NCBI GenBank assembly: GCA_004298115.1 | Contig: SCRJ01000172.1 | Coordinates: 1-55,357, forward strand | Direction of reading: 5' to 3' | Source of the DNA: Acidobacteriota bacterium | GTDB lineage: Bacteria > Acidobacteriota > Thermoanaerobaculia > Thermoanaerobaculales > Thermoanaerobaculaceae | DNA: 55,357 nucleotides | In this document: piece by piece, positions 50,543-55,357 of the stretch | How the letters are laid out: every line of letters starts with the position of its first letter | Position numbering within the stretch: position 1 is the stretch's first letter | The notes under the pieces: model-generated | Seen by the model: the letters and a program-made list of their open reading frames with translations, nothing else | Told to the model about the DNA's origin: nothing | Databases searched by the model: none | Program-made: the position numbers and the translations under genes

Positions 50543-50904
50543 GGACCGTGACCGGCGCCGAGCCAGAGTTCAAGCGGATCGCGAGTCCCCGGCTGTCGCG
50601 GACGCGCCCCCGTGCCTTCCCCGAGTGGCAGGCGCTGCGGCGTTGGGGCAAGCTGCCCCCTTGGGAGGAGGGCGTCGCCGGGTACTTGCTCCGCGCACTG
50701 CGCGCCGAAGCCAGTCTCACTCAGCGCGAACTGGCGGCTCGCCTCGGCGTCTCGCAACAGGCCGTGGCCCAGGCCGAGCGCTGGAGCGGCAACCCCACTG
50801 TTTCTTTCATGCGCGGATGGGCCGACGCCTGCGGCGCCGCGCTGGAGCTGAGCTTTGCTCCGCGACAGCCGGGGACGCGGCACAATCGGGGGGCGCGCCG
50901 TTGA
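50539..50904 (+). CDS. XRE-type helix-turn-helix protein paired with the nucleotidyltransferase
   Basis: 121 aa. ATG at 50539 preferred: it overlaps the previous stop as ATGA and has GGAGGGG 4 nt upstream; an ATG at 50521 is possible. HTH domain near 48-105: YLLRALRAEASLTQRELAARLGVSQQAVAQAERW, a typical XRE recognition pair, followed by FMRGWADACGAALELSF. The basic N-terminal tail (RTRPRAFPEWQALRRW) is unusual for a minimal antitoxin. It could repress its own operon by binding around the GTATAC promoter palindrome. Confidence 0.8.
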   Translation: MRTVTGAEPEFKRIASPRLSRTRPRAFPEWQALRRWGKLPPWEEGVAGYLLRALRAEASLTQRELAARLGVSQQAVAQAERWSGNPTVSFMRGWADACGAALELSFAPRQPGTRHNRGARR

Positions 50905-50988
50905 CGGTCGGCAACGGTCCGTGAGTCCCGCCCGCACCAGGCTGCCATCTTGAGGTCGGCGGGGACATGCCGCGCGCCTCATGGCCCT

Positions 50989-51070
50989 GAACGGGGTCCC
51001 CGCGAACGCGGGGATCCAGGCGGCCTCTGTGAGGCGGTGACTGGATTCCCGCTTGCGCGGGAAAGACGAC
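50989..51070. repeat. REP-like inverted repeat, copy 2
   Basis: Left hairpin TCCCCGCGAACGCGGGGATCC and right hairpin TTCCCGCTTGCGCGGGAA, arms bounded by CCAGG and CTGGA, 82 nt in all. Same design as 37055-37132. Confidence 0.75.
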
Positions 51071-51080
51071 AGAGGGGGGC

Positions 51081-51112
51081 GAGGGCGCGCGGCCTGCGGC
51101 CGGCGCGGCCGG
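51081..51112 (+). repeat. Right copy of imperfect 32-nt direct repeat
   Basis: 28/32 identical to 48220-48251 and in the same orientation. Confidence 0.5.
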
Positions 51113-51115
51113 CTC

Positions 51116-51171
51116 GGACCACGGACCACCGGCCACGTCTTTGTCTGGTCGACCCACAACCCACGACCCAC
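51116..51171. repeat. Two heptanucleotide arrays upstream of glnA
   Basis: First array GGACCAC, GGACCAC, CGGCCAC (51116-51136). Second GACCCAC, AACCCAC, GACCCAC (51151-51171). Same 7-nt period as the arrays inside icmF. Confidence 0.7.
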
Positions 51172-51283
51172 CGCCTCCGACCTTGTGAAAGTCGGGTACA
51201 ATGCCCGCGATCGCACCCCGCCGCGGCGGGGTGTTCGCGCCGCGGGGCCGGGGAGGCGGGAGCGGCGGCGCCCGGAGGGCGAC

Positions 51284-52702
51284 ATGTTCGAGGATTTCGA
51301 GGCGGCGCAGGCGTTCGTCCGCGAGCGCGCGATCGCAATGGTAGACCTGAAGTTCTGCGACCTGTGGGGGCGCTGGCACCACGTGACGATCCCGGCGGCG
51401 CGCTTCAGCCCGAGCACGATGGAGAAGGGGGTCGGCTTCGACGGCTCCAGCGTGGGCTTCAAGACCGTGAGCGCGGGCGACATGGTGATGATCCCGGACC
51501 TCGCCACCGGGTTCGTCGACCCGTTCTGGGAGGTGCCGACGCTTTCGTTCGTCTGCACGACGCTCGAGGCGGACACGCGCCAGCTCTTCCCGTACGACCC
51601 GCGCAACATCGCCCGCAACGCCGAGCGGCAGCTGCAGGCGAGCGGCGTGGCCGACTGGAGCCGGTGGGGGCCCGAGTTCGAGTTCTACCTGTTCGACGGC
51701 GTCGCCTACGAGAACGGCATGAACGTGGCCTCCTACCGCGTCGAGTCGGCGGAAGCCGACTGGTGCTCCCCGAAGCTGGGAAGCGGCTACAACATCCCGC
51801 GCCACGGCGGCTACCACGCAATCCCGCCGCAGGACCACCTGCACAACGCCCGCACCCGGATCACCATGAACCTCCAGGGGATGGGGATCGAGGTCAAGTA
51901 CCACCACCACGAGGTCGGCGGCCCGGGCCAGTGCGAGATCGAGACACGCTTCATGCCCGCGCTGGTCGCCGCGGACACCACGATGATGGTGAAGTACGTC
52001 ACGCGCATGACCGCGGCGGCGATGGGGATGACCGCGACGTTCATGCCGAAGCCGCTGTACGGCGAGGCGGGGTCGGGGCTGCACTTCCACCAGCAGCTGT
52101 GGAAGGGCGGGGTCAACGTGTTCTACGACGCCGCCGGCTACGGCACCCTCTCCGCCGCCGGCCGCTCCTTCATCGCCGGCGTGCTGCTGCACGGCGGCGC
52201 GGTGATGGCGTTCACCAACCCCTCGACCAACTCGTACCGCCGCCTGATCCCCGGCTACGAGGCGCCGGTCTCGGCCGTGTTCTCGCTCGGCAACCGGTCG
52301 GCGGCGATCCGCATCCCCAAGTACGCGAACCGCCCGGAGAGCGCGCGCTTCGAGTTCCGCCCGCCGGACGCCACGTGCAACCCCTACCTCGCGGTCGCCG
52401 CCCAGCTCATGGCCGGGATCGACGGGATCAAGCGGAACCTCGACCCGACGGCGCTCGGGTTCGGCCCGGTGGACGAGGATATCTTCGCCCTCCCGCCGGA
52501 GCGGCGCGCCGGCATCAAGGCGCTGCCCACGTCGCTCGAGGAGGCGATGAACGCCCTCGAGAGCGATCACGCGTTTCTGCTCGAGGGCGGCGTCTTCTCG
52601 GCCGATCTGATCGAGCGCTGGGTCGCGCGCAAGCGCTGGGAGGACCGCGAGGTCCGCAACCGGCCGCACCCGTACGAGATCGAGCTCTACTACGGAATGT
52701 AG
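51284..52702 (+). CDS. glnA: Type I glutamine synthetase
   Basis: 472 aa, dodecameric ammonia-assimilating enzyme forming glutamine from glutamate, ammonia and ATP. Motifs: MVDLKFCDLWGRWHHVTIP, GFDGSSVGF (latch), GPEFEFYLFDG, VGGPGQCEIETRF (metal ligands), GSGLHFHQQLWKGG, NPSTNSYRRLIPGYEAP (Asn/Arg glutamate loop), RFEFRPPDATCNPYLAVAAQLMAGIDGI. The adenylylation Tyr of the enteric NLYDLPPEE segment is replaced by Phe401 (DIFALPPE), so GlnE-type control is not expected even though the length is that of the regulated subgroup. GGAGGG precedes the ATG. Confidence 0.96.
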   Translation: MFEDFEAAQAFVRERAIAMVDLKFCDLWGRWHHVTIPAARFSPSTMEKGVGFDGSSVGFKTVSAGDMVMIPDLATGFVDPFWEVPTLSFVCTTLEADTRQLFPYDPRNIARNAERQLQASGVADWSRWGPEFEFYLFDGVAYENGMNVASYRVESAEADWCSPKLGSGYNIPRHGGYHAIPPQDHLHNARTRITMNLQGMGIEVKYHHHEVGGPGQCEIETRFMPALVAADTTMMVKYVTRMTAAAMGMTATFMPKPLYGEAGSGLHFHQQLWKGGVNVFYDAAGYGTLSAAGRSFIAGVLLHGGAVMAFTNPSTNSYRRLIPGYEAPVSAVFSLGNRSAAIRIPKYANRPESARFEFRPPDATCNPYLAVAAQLMAGIDGIKRNLDPTALGFGPVDEDIFALPPERRAGIKALPTSLEEAMNALESDHAFLLEGGVFSADLIERWVARKRWEDREVRNRPHPYEIELYYGM

Positions 52703-52721
52703 CGCGCACCGCGCCGCGCTT

Positions 52722-52749
52722 TGCATTCGGGCGGCGATGGCTTACCCTG
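52722..52749 (+). promoter_or_regulatory. Sigma-70-like promoter of the M6 protease gene
   Basis: TTGCAT (52722-52727), 16-nt spacer, TACCCT (52744-52749); +1 near 52756, 38-nt leader with GAGGGGGGG before the ATG. The -10 box is identical to that of the cytochrome gene. Confidence 0.6.
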
Positions 52750-52793
52750 CACGGCGTGGCTCCGGGAGGAGCCCACACCCGAGGGGGGGCTGC

Positions 52794-55357
52794 ATGCGAG
52801 TTGCTGGTCCGGTACGAAGGCACGTTTCGTTTTGGGTTCTGGGAACCGCGCTGCTGCTGGCGGCGGTGTCGGCGCCGGCGGCGCCGCTGCGCAACATCCC
52901 GCAGACGCTCACCCAGCCCGACGGGACCGTGGTGCACCTGCTGGCGACCGGCGACGAGTACTACAACCGCCTGCACGATGCGAGCGGTTTCACGGTCGTG
53001 CGCGACCCCGACACCGGCTACCTGGTCTACGCGATGAAGATCGACGGGCGGCTGCAGCCCACCGGTTTCATCGTCGGCAAGGACGACCCGGCTGCGGCCG
53101 GCCTCACGCCCGACCTGATGCCCGACCCGCGAACGCTGCCCTCGCCGGATGAGCTCTACCCGATCACCCAGCACCACGCGCGGGTTCGCACTCTGGGTCT
53201 GGCCAACGCTCCGGCGTTCTCGGCGGTCAACAACCTCGTCGTGTTCATCAGCTTCGCCGACGAGCCGACGCCTGGCTTCCAGTCGCTCCCCACGTACACC
53301 ACCTGGTTCGATTCCACGGCGAGCCCCGACGCCTCGATGAAGCGGTACTTCCTCGAGGCGTCGTACGGCGTGTTGACGATCGACAGCACGTTCTACCCTG
53401 CGTCCAGCGGGACCACCGTGGCGTCGTACCGGGATTCGCACAACCGCTCGTACTACAAGCCGTACGACGCGACGACGAACCCCGACGGCTACAAGGACGA
53501 CCAGCGCAACGCCCGCGAGTGGACGCTGCTGCAGGCCGCCGTCAACTCGATCGCTCCGCAGGTGCCGGCCGGCCTCGACCTCGACACCAACCACGACGGC
53601 TACATCGACAGCGTCGTGTTCGTGGTCAGCGGCTCGGCCGTCAACGCCGACTGGGCGAACCTCCTCTGGCCGCACCGCTGGGCGATCGACGACACGCACT
53701 ACCCCGCGCCCGTCAACGGCAAGTTGCTCGGGGACTATAACCTGCAGCTCGACGGCAACATGCAGGTCGGTGTGCTCTGCCACGAGATGACGCACCTGCT
53801 CGGGGCGCCGGACCTGTACCGCTACGACACCTGTTCCTCCGACTCGAACCTGACCCCGGTCGGCGACTGGGACCTGATGGCGAACGACAAGAATCCGCCG
53901 CAGCAGATGTCGGCGTACCTGAAGTGGCGCTACCTCGGGTTCATCCCGAGCATCCCGACGGCCACGGCGGGGAGCCACACGCTCAACCCGCTCAGCTCGG
54001 CGACCAACAACTGCTACCGGATCTCCTCGCCGAACTCGGCGAGCGAGTACTTCGTCGTCGAGTACCGCAAGCGCTCGTTCCCGTTCGAGAACTCGGTGCC
54101 GGGTTCGGGACTACTCGTTTACCGGATCGACACCGCCGCCGACGGCCAGGGCAACCGCTGCGGCCCCCCGGACGAGGTCTACGTCTACCGGCCGGGTGGG
54201 ACGCCGACGAGCAACGGCAATCTGAAGCAGGCGTTCTTCACCTCCGACGCGGTGCCGCCGCGGACCGCGATCAACGACGCCACGGATCCCTCCTCGGCCC
54301 TCTCCGACTGGTTCCCGGGCGGGCTCTCGATCCACGACATCGGCGCCGCGGGGAGCACGATCAGCTTCACGGTGGACAGCGTCGCCGCGTGCACGCAGCC
54401 CGGGGCGTTCGCGCTGGCGTCGCCGGCCAACGGCGGCAACGTCGCCGGCTCGGGCACGGCAACGCTGACGTGGGGCGCGTCGGCGGGCGCCTCGTCGTAC
54501 GACGTCTACTTCGGCACCGATCAGAACCCGCCGCTCGTGGGCAACCAGAGCGGCACCAGCCTGGCGGTCGCGGTGACCGACGGCACGACGTACTTCTGGC
54601 GCGTGGCGGCGAAGAACGCCTGCGCCCAGGTGTTCGCGCCGGCCTCGGGGACGTGGGCGTTCTCCGCCGGCGCCTCGAGCGGCGGCATCACGATCTTCTC
54701 CGACGACTTCGAGGGCGACCTCTCGAAGTGGAAGCTCGGCAACACCGCGGGCGCCAGCGCGGCGGCGTGGGGGATCGTGAGCTGCAAGACGAAGGACGGC
54801 AACGGCGCCGCCTGGTGCGCGGGCGGCGGCTCCGCGGCCCAGCCGGCGTGCACGCAGTACGTCCCCGGCGAGGGGACGTTCCTGATCGCCGGTCCGTTCG
54901 ACCTCACCGACGCGGTCGACGGCACGTGGGATTTCGATCTCTGGACGGACATCGACGACGGCGGCAACCCCAGCGACCCGCCCGACGTCGTGTACTGGAT
55001 GTGGTCGCTCGACGGCCGGAGCTTCTCCGGGGGCGGCACGTCCGGCAACAGCGGCGGTTGGGAACACGAGACGATCAGGATGGCCGACATGACGATGGGC
55101 GACGGCACGCCGGTCACCGGCAAGCCGAAGGTGTACTTCGCCTTCCTGTTTCTCTCGGACGCGGCGACGCAGAAGGAAGGCGCGTACGTCGACAACGTGG
55201 TGATCAAGAAGATGCTGCAGGGCCAGACCAGCTACGACCACTGGTTGCCGGCGGTGATCCACAAGGACGTGCCGAGCCGGAACGCGTGGTGGCGGTCGGA
55301 CGTGGCGGTGGTGAACCGGTCGTCGCAGCCGGCGAACGTGACGTTGAAGGTATACGC
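52794..55357 (+). CDS. M6 family (immune inhibitor A-like) metalloprotease, partial
   Basis: At least 854 aa, running off the right edge. Signal peptide MRVAGPVRRHVSFWVLGTALLLAAVSAPAAP. Prodomain-like start (RNIPQTLTQPDGTVVHLLATGDEYYNRLHD), catalytic domain with zinc site HEMTHLLGAPD (His330, Glu331, His334, Asp340), and VGDWDLMA as the Met-turn-like region. After about residue 530: an Fn3-like domain (GSGTATLTWGASAGASSYDVYFG...TTYFWRVAAKN), then a galactose-binding/MAM-like jelly roll (DDFEGDLSKWKL...GAYVDNVVIKK), then the start of a C-terminal domain (HWLPAVIHKD, WWRSDVAVVNRS) often seen on secreted proteins of Acidobacteriota. Probably secreted and nutritional; the end of the protein is not visible. 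Confidence 0.92.
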   Translation, partial: MRVAGPVRRHVSFWVLGTALLLAAVSAPAAPLRNIPQTLTQPDGTVVHLLATGDEYYNRLHDASGFTVVRDPDTGYLVYAMKIDGRLQPTGFIVGKDDPAAAGLTPDLMPDPRTLPSPDELYPITQHHARVRTLGLANAPAFSAVNNLVVFISFADEPTPGFQSLPTYTTWFDSTASPDASMKRYFLEASYGVLTIDSTFYPASSGTTVASYRDSHNRSYYKPYDATTNPDGYKDDQRNAREWTLLQAAVNSIAPQVPAGLDLDTNHDGYIDSVVFVVSGSAVNADWANLLWPHRWAIDDTHYPAPVNGKLLGDYNLQLDGNMQVGVLCHEMTHLLGAPDLYRYDTCSSDSNLTPVGDWDLMANDKNPPQQMSAYLKWRYLGFIPSIPTATAGSHTLNPLSSATNNCYRISSPNSASEYFVVEYRKRSFPFENSVPGSGLLVYRIDTAADGQGNRCGPPDEVYVYRPGGTPTSNGNLKQAFFTSDAVPPRTAINDATDPSSALSDWFPGGLSIHDIGAAGSTISFTVDSVAACTQPGAFALASPANGGNVAGSGTATLTWGASAGASSYDVYFGTDQNPPLVGNQSGTSLAVAVTDGTTYFWRVAAKNACAQVFAPASGTWAFSAGASSGGITIFSDDFEGDLSKWKLGNTAGASAAAWGIVSCKTKDGNGAAWCAGGGSAAQPACTQYVPGEGTFLIAGPFDLTDAVDGTWDFDLWTDIDDGGNPSDPPDVVYWMWSLDGRSFSGGGTSGNSGGWEHETIRMADMTMGDGTPVTGKPKVYFAFLFLSDAATQKEGAYVDNVVIKKMLQGQTSYDHWLPAVIHKDVPSRNAWWRSDVAVVNRSSQPANVTLKVY

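Larger units (their letters stand above)
50905..51283. other. 379-nt region upstream of glnA
   Basis: Contains REP-like copy 2 (50989-51070), the right copy of the 32-nt direct repeat (51081-51112), two heptanucleotide arrays (51116-51171) and a TACAAT box (51197-51202) that may belong to the glnA promoter but has no good -35. Confidence 0.6.

Noticed and set aside
1-55357. CRISPR arrays, tRNA, rRNA, insertion sequence transposases
   Set aside because: No regularly spaced direct repeats, no cloverleaf or rRNA-like stretch, and no transposase or integrase motifs were seen in any frame I read.

Overview
The window is a strongly G+C-rich, gene-dense stretch of a Gram-negative bacterial chromosome. 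The evidence for a Gram-negative cell is a TolC/adaptor/RND efflux operon, several lipobox signal peptides, an outer-membrane barrel-type protein and a periplasmic multihaem cytochrome. The gene mix (fused IcmF-type mutase, eukaryotic-type Ser/Thr kinase with an extracytoplasmic tail, CHASE2/FecR signalling, DUF5666, DUF4019, an M6 protease ending in a 'WRSDVAVVNRS' type domain) resembles Acidobacteriota, perhaps the Thermoanaerobaculia side. That assignment is inference, because no rRNA is present. I saw no tRNA, rRNA or CRISPR array.

Layout. 1-2.6 kb: the 5' part of icmF (minus). 2.7-5.4 kb: Ser/Thr kinase. 5.4-10 kb (minus): homocysteine S-methyltransferase-nadC-nadB, then an HD protein and a small lipoprotein. 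10-13.7 kb: hflX, a beta-carbonic anhydrase and an unusual tryptophanase/tyrosine phenol-lyase relative. 13.7-20.1 kb (minus): P1-family aminopeptidase, an exported protein with a duplicated domain, and a CHASE2 histidine kinase / sigma-54 response regulator / FecR set. 20.2-25.4 kb (minus): CocE/NonD-type hydrolase, the remnant of a di-haem oxidoreductase, an O-methyltransferase, and two tandem exported paralogues, each behind a sigma-54-like promoter. 25.9-33.8 kb: a GT-C-like membrane protein, the efflux operon and a PepSY protein. 33.9-44.4 kb (minus): outer-membrane protein, purple-acid-phosphatase-like enzyme, DUF5666 protein, glycosyltransferase, an OmpR-type two-component system, and a periplasmic PaoABC-type molybdenum aldehyde oxidoreductase. 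44.6-48 kb (plus): a DUF4019 protein and a large fusion of a 19-haem cytochrome c to a membrane cytochrome b. 48.2-51.1 kb: a less G+C-rich segment with a hydrolase and a nucleotidyltransferase/HTH pair, bounded by an imperfect direct repeat. 51.3-55.4 kb: type I glutamine synthetase and the start of an M6 metalloprotease.

Regulatory reading. Several genes have a TANNNT -10 box ending only 6-7 nt before the start codon, which predicts leaderless mRNAs. A second group (can, dmpA-like, the cytochrome, the M6 protease) has sigma-70-like -35/-10 pairs with a short leader. Two TGGCAY-N5-ATGC sites precede the tandem paralogues, and the window encodes a sigma-54 activator that might serve them. Two homologous 44-nt sites with boxes 10 bp apart, upstream of the DUF5666 and glycosyltransferase genes, look like operators for the neighbouring OmpR-type regulator. 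Low-complexity heptanucleotide arrays lie inside the interdomain linkers of icmF and upstream of glnA.
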